The translations under genes were made by a program, and so were the position numbers. The notes beneath the pieces are model-generated. The model searched no databases, was not told where the DNA came from, and was given only the letters and a program-made list of their open reading frames with translations. Shown here one piece after another: positions 1 to 7,846 of a DNA stretch of 64,000 nucleotides. Every line of letters begins with the position of its first letter. Within the stretch, counting starts at the first letter, position 1. Where the stretch lies: assembly GCA_016218545.1 (NCBI GenBank), contig JACRDQ010000001.1, positions 1 through 64,000 on the forward strand, written 5' to 3'. This DNA comes from Elusimicrobiota bacterium. Its GTDB lineage: Bacteria; Elusimicrobiota; Elusimicrobia; UBA1565; UBA9628.

Positions 1-2754
1 CAGCGGACGTCGGACACCTACAACACGTTCGCGCTGTTCGGGGGCCTGCCTGCCAACACCCTGTGCGTGTCGAGCGTGGCCGCGGTGGGCAACGACGGGA
101 CGGTGACGGCCTACGCGGACCTGGGGTCCACGCGGACCCTGATCCTGCCTCCAGGTCTGGCCGCGCCGACCTTCGCTTCGGTGCAGACCGGGAGCGTGAC
201 CGTGGCTTGGACGGACGGGGGCAACGGTCCCGGGACGACGTACGCGGCCGAGGTGTCGACGGACGGGTTCGGCACGGTCAATCTCAGCTCCCTCACCTTG
301 AACCTCGCGGTGGTCTTCGGCTCGGGCGGGGCCGGGAGCGCTCTCATCCCGAACACCTCCTACTACTTCCAGGTCCAGTCCTCCGCCGGGGTGAACACGA
401 GCGCCTTCGTGGGTCTCGGGAGCACCGTGACCTTGCCGAACCAGCCTGCGGGCACCACGGTGCTCTCGGTCGGAGCCGGTGAGGTGAACCTCTCCTGGAG
501 CGCCAACGGCAATCCCGACCCCGGCACGGTCTATGAGGTCTGGCGGGCCTCGGACGCGGCCTTCAGCATCGAGGTCGCGACCACCCAGGTCGCGTCCCCG
601 GCCCACACGGCCGCGGGTCTTGAGGCGAGCACGACCTACTACTTCCGGATCCGGACAGCGGGCAGGGCGGGGTCCATGAGCGCGTACGATGCCGCCGTGT
701 CCACCCGCACCAACCCGCCCCTGCCCCAGGCGCCCGGCACGCCCGCGGGCTCGGGCCTGGGCGTGTCGTCCATCTCCTGGACCTGGGCCGGGGCGCGCTA
801 CGCGGACAGCTACAGGGTCTATGAGTTCCCGGTCTCATCCTTGCTCGGCGCGCCCGGTCCGACGGGCTTCGACCAGACCGTGGACCGCAACGGGGTCAAG
901 CTCTCGACCAACACCTCGTACGGGATCAAGGTGAGCGGGGTCAACGGCATCGGGGAGGGGGCGCTCTCCGCGGCAGGCTACGCCTACACCCTGGCCGCGC
1001 CGCCCCAGGGCACGTACGCGGAGAGGGTCTACCCGACCAGCGCCACCATCCGATGGGCCCTGAACACCAACCCCGGCTGGACCGCCGCGGCGCTCGAGTA
1101 TTCGACCGGCAGCCTCTTCGCCGTCGCTTCGACCGTGGACGTCGGGGCCGTGACCGTGAGCACCGTGACAGGGCTCCTGGGCTGCACCTCCTACTATGTC
1201 CGCGTGCGCAACAGGAACGGGGCGGGCTTGGCCACGGTCTACGACTCGGTCGTCAGCTTCCTCACGGAAGGGACCACGCCGACCGCTCCCGGGAACCTTT
1301 CGGCCGAGTCGGTGACCGGGTCCAAGGTGCGCCTGACCTGGACGCCCTCGACTTACGAGGGCGTCTCGGGCTACCGGCTCTACTACGATGCCGGGACCGG
1401 GACCGTGGACTACGGCTCCTCTCTGGCCGTCATCCCCGCCGGGCAGACCAGCTACACGACGGACGTGCTGGTGGACTCGGATTCCTATAAGTTCGGTCTG
1501 CGCGCCGCCCACCGCTGCCAGACCTTGGAACCCAACATCCATGTCACGGCCTCGGCCGGAGCGGCCGCGACCCTCGCCGCGGTGCGCGCAGCGGTGTCCT
1601 CCCCTGCCGGAGGCGCCAAGATCGCGGGCGGGGAGGGGGGCTCGGTGGGCTCGCGCGTGAGCGTGACCGCGGACCTGACCGCAGGCGCGCCCTCGGACGT
1701 CGGCGCGGTCCGGTTCCAGTACAAGCGCTCGGACTCCGGGGTCTGGCTCGATCTTCCGTCCGCTGACCCGGCCCTGCCCAACCCCGACCCTTCGGCCCCC
1801 TACGCCGTGTCCTGGGACGTCAGCGGCCTGGCCCAGACGGACTACGACCTCAGAGCCGTGGCCGCGGACCTCTCGGGAGGCCAGGACCCCATGCCCGCGG
1901 GCGTGACCGTGTCCGTGACCCCGTCCGCCCAGGCCACGGTCTCCGTGAGCTACTCCCCGGCGACCCTCGAGGTGGCCAAGACCGAGTCCGTGGACCCCTC
2001 CTTCGCCGCGGAGGTGGCGGCCGTGGGCGTCGACCCCTCGGGAGGGACCCGCGTCGTCGAGGTGGTCCTGCCCGCGGCGGCCTTCTCGGTCGCCGGGCCG
2101 GTCGCGGTCACCGTGGTGCCCAATCCCGCGGTCGCCTCCCTCCCCGAGGTCCCCACCACGGTGGGCAGCTACGCCGGGATCGTCTCCCGTGTGAGCCTCG
2201 CCGGAGGCGCCACCCTGGTCAAGAGCGCCCAGGTCACGATGAACTACGCGGACGCCGACGGCAACGGCGTCGTGGACGGGACCTCCCTTCGCGTCGGAGA
2301 CGCCAGGATGTTCTCCCACAGCGGCCTTGCCGGGACCGCATGGCGGCCGCTTGAGACCTCGGTGGACACGCAGGCCAAGACCTTCACCGGGACCACGCCC
2401 ACGTTCAGCTTCTTCGCGGTCTTCGCGACCCCGGCCGCGGACCTCTCCCGGGTCCGGGTCTACCCGAACCCGTACAAGCCCGGCAGCTCCGACCCGAACG
2501 AGGGCCGGCCTTTCAGCGCGTCGAACCCCAGCTCAGGGATCGTGTTCGACAACCTCCCGACCCCCGTGACCATCGAGATCTTCACGGTCTCCGGGCAGGT
2601 CGTAGACCGCGTCTATTCGACCTCGGGCTCGGGCACATGGCAGTGGGAAGTCCGCAACGCCAACGGCAAGGACGCGGCCTCCGGAGGGTATTTCGCGGTC
2701 ATCTCCAGCCCAGGCTTCAAGCGCGTGGTCAAGAGGTTCGTGATCATCAGATGA
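1..2754 (+). CDS. Secreted fibronectin type III repeat protein with FlgD-like C-terminal domain (5' end missing)
   Basis: The frame is open from the first base of the window, so the true start lies upstream; the GTG at 67 is not a likely start. At least five fibronectin type III-like repeats can be read, with typical tyrosine-rich strand endings such as TSYYF, TTYYF and TSYYV, over roughly residues 20-500. A beta-rich middle follows. The last 100 residues carry a YPNPYKP motif, then an IEIFTVSGQVV strand and a GGYFAVI ending, the pattern of FlgD Ig-like or type IX sorting tails. Role inferred: cell-surface or secreted adhesive protein. Its TGA stop overlaps the ATG of the next gene (a PorV-like protein), which fits an export pair. 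No catalytic domain is visible. Confidence 0.8.
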   Translation, partial: QRTSDTYNTFALFGGLPANTLCVSSVAAVGNDGTVTAYADLGSTRTLILPPGLAAPTFASVQTGSVTVAWTDGGNGPGTTYAAEVSTDGFGTVNLSSLTLNLAVVFGSGGAGSALIPNTSYYFQVQSSAGVNTSAFVGLGSTVTLPNQPAGTTVLSVGAGEVNLSWSANGNPDPGTVYEVWRASDAAFSIEVATTQVASPAHTAAGLEASTTYYFRIRTAGRAGSMSAYDAAVSTRTNPPLPQAPGTPAGSGLGVSSISWTWAGARYADSYRVYEFPVSSLLGAPGPTGFDQTVDRNGVKLSTNTSYGIKVSGVNGIGEGALSAAGYAYTLAAPPQGTYAERVYPTSATIRWALNTNPGWTAAALEYSTGSLFAVASTVDVGAVTVSTVTGLLGCTSYYVRVRNRNGAGLATVYDSVVSFLTEGTTPTAPGNLSAESVTGSKVRLTWTPSTYEGVSGYRLYYDAGTGTVDYGSSLAVIPAGQTSYTTDVLVDSDSYKFGLRAAHRCQTLEPNIHVTASAGAAATLAAVRAAVSSPAGGAKIAGGEGGSVGSRVSVTADLTAGAPSDVGAVRFQYKRSDSGVWLDLPSADPALPNPDPSAPYAVSWDVSGLAQTDYDLRAVAADLSGGQDPMPAGVTVSVTPSAQATVSVSYSPATLEVAKTESVDPSFAAEVAAVGVDPSGGTRVVEVVLPAAAFSVAGPVAVTVVPNPAVASLPEVPTTVGSYAGIVSRVSLAGGATLVKSAQVTMNYADADGNGVVDGTSLRVGDARMFSHSGLAGTAWRPLETSVDTQAKTFTGTTPTFSFFAVFATPAADLSRVRVYPNPYKPGSSDPNEGRPFSASNPSSGIVFDNLPTPVTIEIFTVSGQVVDRVYSTSGSGTWQWEVRNANGKDAASGGYFAVISSPGFKRVVKRFVIIR

Positions 2755-4139
2755 CAAGGAACATCCTGAAGGCGGCGGTCCTCGTCCTGCTGCTCGGCCC
2801 GGCCCGAGCCTGGGCGGGCGGCCCGACGGGCGGCAGCGAGCTCTTCAACTTCCTCTTCCTCGACGCCAACGCCCGGCCGGTGGCCCTGGGGGGCGCCTAC
2901 ACCGCGCTCGCGAGCGAGTCCAACGCCCTCCTCTATAATCCGGGCGGCCTGGGGCTCGTGGAGTCCCATGAGGCCACCTTCATGCACAGCCAGTATCTCG
3001 ACGAGGGGCTCGGGCAGGAGTATTTCTCCGCGGTCTTGCGGCAGGGCCTGGGCGTGAGCGTGAATTACCTGGGGTTCGGCAAGACCTCGCGGACGACCTA
3101 CGGGGTGCCGGACGGGACGGGCCTGGGAGACTTCGACCTGACCGACCTGGCCGTGAGCGCGGGCTACGGCCGGAGGCTGGCCTGGGGTCTGAGCGGCGGC
3201 CTGGCCTACAAGTTCATCCGCGAGACCGCAGACACCTCCTCCGCCGACGGCCACGCCGCGGACCTGGGGCTCCTCTTCGAGAGCGGCCTCTATCCGGGCC
3301 TGCGCCTGGGCGCGGCCCTGCAGAACCTCGGCCCTTCGGTCTCCTACGGCGGGACGAGCTCGGAGCTCCCCTTGAACGTCCGGTGGGGGGCCTCCTACGC
3401 CTTCACCTACGCGGGGCTGCGCAACGTCCTCTCCGTGGACGGCCTCAAGTCCCGGGGGGACCGCTTCCGCGCCGCCGCCGGGGTGGAGGTCCTGGCCGCC
3501 GGGACCCTGGCCTTGAGGCTGGGCTTCAACGGCCGTGTGGACGCCGGCCCCGGAGTCACGGCCGGCCTGGGCCTGCGCCTGGCCGGCCTGATGGCGGACT
3601 ACGCCTTCGTGCCCTACGGCAGCCTCGGCAACGCCCACCGCGCGAGCGTGACCTGGCGGTGGGGGCCCAAGCGCGAGCCTCCCATGCCCGTCCATCAGGC
3701 GTCGGAGGCTCCCGAGTCCGCCCCGCCGGCTGAGGAGGGCGTGCCAGCCGAGGAACGCTTCGCGCGCGCCGAGGCGCTCATGGAGGAGGGGAAGTTCGAC
3801 GAGGCCCGGCTCGAGCTCTACGCGGCCGGCCGGGCCATGGGCGAGAACGACCGGCGGCGGGTCCTCTTCCACGAGAGGCTCGGGCACGCCGCCTTCGTCG
3901 AGCGCGACTTCCCCAAGGCCAGGGCGTCCTACTCCGAGGCGCTGCGCGCCGCCTCACGGCTCGGGGTCACGGGCGGCGCGGTCGCGGACGCCTACGCGGG
4001 GATGGGCCTGTGCCTGTCGGAGGAGGGCAACGGCGCCTACGGCCGCAAGTTCCTCCTGAAGGCCCTCGATGCGGGACCCTCCCGGAAGACCCGCGCCAGG
4101 GTCCAAGACGAGCTCAGGCGCATCGAAGAGCGCGAGTAG
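2751..4139 (+). CDS. PorV/PorQ-like outer membrane beta-barrel with C-terminal TPR region
   Basis: The start at 2751 overlaps the upstream stop (ATGA), and gives 462 residues opening with a signal peptide that ends near AWAGG. Residues about 25-320 show the PorV (UPF0164) pattern: a conserved opening with NARPVALGGAYTAL and NALLYNPGGL, then alternating barrel strands. Family knowledge links such proteins to shuttling of type IX cargo, and the upstream gene has a sorting-tail-like C-terminus. After a Pro-rich linker near 325-345 the last 120 residues are helical TPR-like repeats (EERFARAEALMEEGKFDEAR), which is not usual for PorV. A simple outer-membrane barrel fused to a periplasmic TPR is the best reading. 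Confidence 0.75.
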   Translation: MTRNILKAAVLVLLLGPARAWAGGPTGGSELFNFLFLDANARPVALGGAYTALASESNALLYNPGGLGLVESHEATFMHSQYLDEGLGQEYFSAVLRQGLGVSVNYLGFGKTSRTTYGVPDGTGLGDFDLTDLAVSAGYGRRLAWGLSGGLAYKFIRETADTSSADGHAADLGLLFESGLYPGLRLGAALQNLGPSVSYGGTSSELPLNVRWGASYAFTYAGLRNVLSVDGLKSRGDRFRAAAGVEVLAAGTLALRLGFNGRVDAGPGVTAGLGLRLAGLMADYAFVPYGSLGNAHRASVTWRWGPKREPPMPVHQASEAPESAPPAEEGVPAEERFARAEALMEEGKFDEARLELYAAGRAMGENDRRRVLFHERLGHAAFVERDFPKARASYSEALRAASRLGVTGGAVADAYAGMGLCLSEEGNGAYGRKFLLKALDAGPSRKTRARVQDELRRIEERE

Positions 4140-4147
4140 CGCGGTCC

Positions 4148-5413
4148 CTAATCGGAGGAGGAGCTGCCCTCGACCTTCTCAGGGGCCGGGAGCTGCTCGG
4201 GAGCGGGCACGGCCGCCATGGCGAAGAGCTCGGAGAACTTGCGGGCATAGGCCCTGACGGCCGATGCGTTCGTGGTCAGCAGGATGTTCTCGAAGTCGTT
4301 CTGCTCGGCGTTGTTGGTCCAGTTGTGGGAGCCGGTCTCGAGGAGCTTGCCGTCGAAGACCGCGTACTTGTGGTGCATGGCTCCCTTGCCCCGGCCGGTC
4401 ATCCAGCGCACGTCCATGCCCTTCTCGATGAGGAAGCGCGTGATCTGAGTCTTCTTGCCCATCTCCTTGTCCATGAGCACGCGTATCCGGACCCCGCGGT
4501 CGCGGGCCGCGACCAGGGCCTCGGCCAGGGGCTGGGAGTAGAAGCTGTAGGCGGCCACGTCGATGGAGGACCTGGACCGGCCGACGGCCTGGAGGAGGAC
4601 GGCCTCGGTGCCCCCGAGGGGGGAGAACGAGCACGCGGGCAGCCGCAGGCCGTCGAAGGTCACGGAGGAGGCGCAGGGCGCGGGAGCCGGGATGCTGCCC
4701 GCGGGCTTCTCTCCGGTAGGGCCCGAGGCGAAGGGACGGGCCATGTCCCACATGTACTTCCAATAGGCGGAGAACCCGGCGAGGTGGCCGGGATCCGAGG
4801 TGAACAGGGCGTTCTCGTAGTTGTAGTTGGCCGCGGAGAAGGTCCAGTTGAAGGAGCCCATCTTCATGAGCTTGTCGTCGAAGATGCCGATCTTGTTGTG
4901 CTGGACCCCGTAGGTCCGCGTGCCCCTGAGGGTGCGCACCTCGATGCCGTTGTCGAGAAGGTACTGGACCTCCTTGGTGCGCGTCCGCTCCGGGAAGACG
5001 TGGTTCTGGTTGAAGACCACCCGCACGGACACGCCCCGGGCCTTGGCGCGGACCAGGGCTTCCCCGACGTCCACGAGGCTGAAGCCGAAGAGGGCGGCCT
5101 CGACGCTCGTCTTGGAGGCGTCGATGGCCTTGACGAGCTCGGCGTTGACGGCCGCCTCGTCGGAGAAGAGGACCTTGGGCGCCGCCGCCGCGGGCAGGAC
5201 GCCGGCCGGAAGCCCCAGGGCCGGGGGAGGGACCGCGGGCAGGCCGATGGGCAGGACGGCCGCGGCCTGGAAGGGGCCGCCTCCGGACCCCGAGGTCATG
5301 TCGAGGAGCTGCCGGGCGGCCGGAGAACGCAGGCCGAGGGCGGAGACGGCGGGCTCTCCCGCCGTCGCGCCGCACGTCATGAGCCAGAACCCGACGGCGA
5401 GGAGGTTCATCAT
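4148..5413 (-). CDS. Secreted phospholipase D-like protein with two HKD motifs
   Basis: Two phospholipase D half-sites are present: HNKIGIFDD followed by GSFNWT near residue 172, and HHKYAVFDG followed by GSHNWT near residue 348. Each has the HxK(x4)D signature and the downstream N that completes the site, so the enzyme should be active as a phosphodiesterase or transphosphatidylase; the substrate (phospholipid, cardiolipin or nucleic acid) cannot be told. The N-terminus MMNLLAVGFWLMTCGATAG is a signal peptide. The start at 5413 was chosen over upstream in-frame codons because a TATACT box ends 7 nt before it. 421 residues; transcribed alone. The gene converges on the PorV-like gene with an 8-bp gap. 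Confidence 0.85.
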   Translation of the reverse strand: MMNLLAVGFWLMTCGATAGEPAVSALGLRSPAARQLLDMTSGSGGGPFQAAAVLPIGLPAVPPPALGLPAGVLPAAAAPKVLFSDEAAVNAELVKAIDASKTSVEAALFGFSLVDVGEALVRAKARGVSVRVVFNQNHVFPERTRTKEVQYLLDNGIEVRTLRGTRTYGVQHNKIGIFDDKLMKMGSFNWTFSAANYNYENALFTSDPGHLAGFSAYWKYMWDMARPFASGPTGEKPAGSIPAPAPCASSVTFDGLRLPACSFSPLGGTEAVLLQAVGRSRSSIDVAAYSFYSQPLAEALVAARDRGVRIRVLMDKEMGKKTQITRFLIEKGMDVRWMTGRGKGAMHHKYAVFDGKLLETGSHNWTNNAEQNDFENILLTTNASAVRAYARKFSELFAMAAVPAPEQLPAPEKVEGSSSSD

Positions 5414-5420
5414 CACGGGC

Positions 5421-5426
5421 AGTATA
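5421..5426 (-). promoter_or_regulatory. -10 box TATACT, leaderless start of the PLD-like gene
   Basis: Read on the minus strand, TATACT ends 7 nt before the ATG at 5413. No good -35 hexamer is seen. Confidence 0.5.
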
Positions 5427-5523
5427 GTGGGCCCTTCGGCCCCGCGGGAGTGCCGATGGGCCCACGCCGCCATGGGCCCAAGGACCCAGCTCCCGTCCTG
5501 CGCAGGGGGCGGGGGATTTGTGC

Positions 5524-5529
5524 TATCCT
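5524..5529 (+). promoter_or_regulatory. -10 box TATCCT, leaderless start of response regulator
   Basis: TATCCT ends 6 nt before the ATG at 5536, so the transcript is expected to begin at or next to the start codon. Confidence 0.45.
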
Positions 5530-5535
5530 GGTGTC

Positions 5536-5913
5536 ATGGCAGGGGCGCGGGTGCTGGTCATCGACGACGACCGCGCGGTGGCGGACCTCCTGTTCACGGT
5601 GCTCGGAGAGGCCGGGTTCGAAGTGGAGCTCGCCCCCGACGGTTATTCGGGGGTCGCGGCCGCCACGCGGAGCCTTCCGGACGTCATCCTGCTCGACATG
5701 CAGATGCCCGCGGGCGGAGGCGAGACCGTGCTGGCGAGGCTCCAGAACAACGAGCGCACCAAGGCCGTGCCCGTGTTCCTGTGCACTTCCCTGACCGAGG
5801 CCGAGGTGCGCGCTCGCGTGCCCAAGGACATGCCTTTCGCGGGCCTCTTCTTCAAGCCCCTGGACTTGAAGGCCGTGGTGGCCAAGGTCTCCGAGACCGC
5901 GGCCAAGAAGTGA
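5536..5913 (+). CDS. Stand-alone CheY-like response regulator receiver protein
   Basis: A 125-residue single receiver domain with the acidic pocket VIDDD, the phospho-acceptor Asp in ILLDMQMP (about residue 54), the conserved Thr/Ser at FLCTS and the Lys of FFKPLD. There is no output domain, so it must act by protein contact, as CheY or Spo0F do. The start at 5536 is supported by a TATCCT -10 box 6 nt upstream; there is no Shine-Dalgarno site. The partner kinase is not next to it; the nearest histidine kinase in the window is at 32.7-34.2 kb. The next gene is convergent, 7 bp away. Confidence 0.9.
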   Translation: MAGARVLVIDDDRAVADLLFTVLGEAGFEVELAPDGYSGVAAATRSLPDVILLDMQMPAGGGETVLARLQNNERTKAVPVFLCTSLTEAEVRARVPKDMPFAGLFFKPLDLKAVVAKVSETAAKK

Positions 5914-5920
5914 CGGGCTT

Positions 5921-6919
5921 TCAGCGCAGCCTTTTGAGCAGGCGCTCGGAGCCTTCTCGGTCCTTGGCGAGCTTGCGGATGAAGGCCGCGCGTTCCTTCC
6001 AGTGCCCGGCCAGGCGCTTCCACCCGATGAGCCGGTAGGTCCGCGAAAGCAGGTCCGCGTATTCCGCTGTCCAGGGAGCCTCCGCCGCCAAAGCCTTGAG
6101 CTTGAGGCTGCCCTGGTGGAAGCGCCGGGTCTCCCAGAGGATCGCGAGCTCCTTGCGGATGGTCTCGAGGCGGGGGGACTCCCCCTCGTCCCAGGCCATG
6201 ACGGAGGACTCGACCTCGTCAGCCTTCCCTTTGAAGAAGGCCCAGTCAGCCTTGTCGAGATCGCCGCCCTCAGCCTCGAAGGCCCGCAGGTACCAGAAGG
6301 CCTGGATAGGCCTGCCCAGGCCGGCGAAGGACTGCGAAAGGCCGAAGTACAGGGCGGAGCGGCCAGGAGCGGCGATGTCGCTCTCCAGGCTCATGAAGAG
6401 CTCCCGGGCCGCGTCCTCCCAGCGCTTCTCCTTCCACGAGGTCGCTCCCAATTCGGCCACGTCGTACTGGTTGGCCGCGTGGGCGTCGAGCGCGGCGTTG
6501 ATGACGTCCTTGTCCCGGGACAACCGATGGGCGAACACGAAGGCCCGGGCCGCGTGCTCGGCTTCGGTCTCATCGTCGAAGCGCTGCTTGGACCGGAGCA
6601 GGACTTCTCCCGAGGGCCAGGCCGTGACCTGCAGGGAGTAGACCAGGGGCCGGACCTGGGAGCAGGTGACCCTGAGCTCCCTTTGCCAGACCGAGGCGGT
6701 GGAGCGCTCGACCCAGGTGAAGGCGCGCCAGTTCAGAGCTTCCTGGAGGCGCGTCCCGGCGCAGAACCCCTCGGAATCCGGGGTCTCCAGCGCGGCCCGG
6801 ACCGGGAGGAGCGGAAAGCTCATGGGCCTGCCGTCAGCGGGGCCGGCGGTCCTGGGGCCGGCACAGGCCGCGGCTCCGAGCATGAGGGCGGCAGGCAGCA
6901 GGCGGAACAAGGATCTCAT
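5921..6919 (-). CDS. Lipoprotein of unknown function, TPR-like helical repeats
   Basis: 332 residues beginning with a lipoprotein signal (lipobox LGAAACAG), so it should be membrane anchored in the periplasm. The second half is rich in helical pairs such as FYLRAFEAEGG-type and ELAILWETRRFHQGSLKLKA segments, which suggests TPR or Sel1-like repeats; the first half contains a possible beta domain. No enzyme motif is recognised. The start has a TAGAAT box ending 6 nt upstream and no Shine-Dalgarno site. It diverges from proC. Confidence 0.6.
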   Translation of the reverse strand: MRSLFRLLPAALMLGAAACAGPRTAGPADGRPMSFPLLPVRAALETPDSEGFCAGTRLQEALNWRAFTWVERSTASVWQRELRVTCSQVRPLVYSLQVTAWPSGEVLLRSKQRFDDETEAEHAARAFVFAHRLSRDKDVINAALDAHAANQYDVAELGATSWKEKRWEDAARELFMSLESDIAAPGRSALYFGLSQSFAGLGRPIQAFWYLRAFEAEGGDLDKADWAFFKGKADEVESSVMAWDEGESPRLETIRKELAILWETRRFHQGSLKLKALAAEAPWTAEYADLLSRTYRLIGWKRLAGHWKERAAFIRKLAKDREGSERLLKRLR

Positions 6920-6925
6920 GGGGAG

Positions 6926-6931
6926 ATTCTA
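6926..6931 (-). promoter_or_regulatory. -10 box TAGAAT, leaderless start of the lipoprotein gene
   Basis: On the minus strand TAGAAT ends 6 nt before the ATG at 6919. Confidence 0.5.
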
Positions 6932-6959
6932 GCATGCGGGGATGGGGGGCCGATTTTGC

Positions 6960-6965
6960 TAGAAT
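6960..6965 (+). promoter_or_regulatory. -10 box TAGAAT upstream of proC
   Basis: TAGAAT lies 49 nt before the proC ATG, so unlike its neighbours proC would have a leader of about 40 nt. No -35 match is visible at the usual distance. Confidence 0.35.
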
Positions 6966-7014
6966 CCTCATCGCGGCCCTCCGGGCCGCGACGTCCATCC
7001 CTGGAGGCTCTCCC

Positions 7015-7839
7015 ATGTTGAGCAGCAAGACCATCGCCGTCATCGGAGCCGGGCATATGGGCTCGGCCCTCATCGGCGGCATCCTCCGCGCCAAGCTCGT
7101 GTCTCCTGGCCGCATCCACGCGGCCAGGCGCTCGGAGACGGCCCTGGCCGAGCTGCACAAGCGCTGGGGCGTGAAGACCTTCACGGACAACGCCAAGGCC
7201 ATCCACGGCGCGGACATCGTCATCCTCTCCGTCAAGCCCCAGGTCGCGGCCGCGGTGGTCCGGGGCCTGGCTCCGGCGGTCCAGCCCTCCCAGCTCGTCA
7301 TCAGCCTCATGGCCGGCATCACGACGGACACCATCTCCAAGCTCCTGCAGGTCTCGGGTCCCGTGGTGCGCGCCATGCCCAAGACCCCCGCTCCGGTGGA
7401 CGCGGGCGCGACCGCGGTGGCGGCCGGCGCCGGCGCCGGGGAGAGGCACCTGGCCCTGGCCGAGAGGATCTTCGGTTCCGTGGGGACCGTGGCCGTGGTC
7501 CCGGAATCCGCCATGGACGCGGTGACCGGGCTCTCCGGCACGGGTCCGGTCTACATCTTCATGCTCATCGAGGCCATGATCGACGGAGGGGTCAAGATGG
7601 GCCTGCCCCGCGCCACCGCGGCCAAGCTCGCGGCCCAGACCGTCTTCGGCGCGGCCAAGCTCGTGATGGAGTCGGGCAAGCACCCTGCGATCCTGCGCGA
7701 CGAGGTCACCACTCCGGGCGGCACCGCGATCAACGCCATCCACGAGCTCGAGTCCAAGGGCCTGCGCAGCGTGCTCATCGACGCCATCGTCACCGCCACC
7801 AGGCGTTCGGAAGAGCTCAGCCGCATCCTGGCGGGCTGA
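7015..7839 (+). CDS. proC: Pyrroline-5-carboxylate reductase
   Basis: Reduces 1-pyrroline-5-carboxylate to proline with NAD(P)H, the last step of proline synthesis in the cytoplasm. 274 residues, the normal family length. The Rossmann motif GAGHMGSALIGG is at residues 11-22, the conserved MPKTPAPV-type segment (here VVRAMPKTPAPV) is mid-protein, and the C-terminal family signature (LSGTGPVYIF, then the PGGTAINAIHELE region) is intact. The ATG at 7015 puts the Rossmann strand at the expected distance. The activase fusion gene begins 7 nt after its stop, so the two are probably co-transcribed, although the pathways are not obviously linked. Confidence 0.95.
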   Translation: MLSSKTIAVIGAGHMGSALIGGILRAKLVSPGRIHAARRSETALAELHKRWGVKTFTDNAKAIHGADIVILSVKPQVAAAVVRGLAPAVQPSQLVISLMAGITTDTISKLLQVSGPVVRAMPKTPAPVDAGATAVAAGAGAGERHLALAERIFGSVGTVAVVPESAMDAVTGLSGTGPVYIFMLIEAMIDGGVKMGLPRATAAKLAAQTVFGAAKLVMESGKHPAILRDEVTTPGGTAINAIHELESKGLRSVLIDAIVTATRRSEELSRILAG

Positions 7840-7846
7840 CCCCCCG

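Noticed and set aside
2637..2750. Upstream extension of the PorV-like gene
   Set aside because: This segment is inside the previous gene and lacks a signal peptide; the ATGA overlap at 2751 gives a proper signal peptide.
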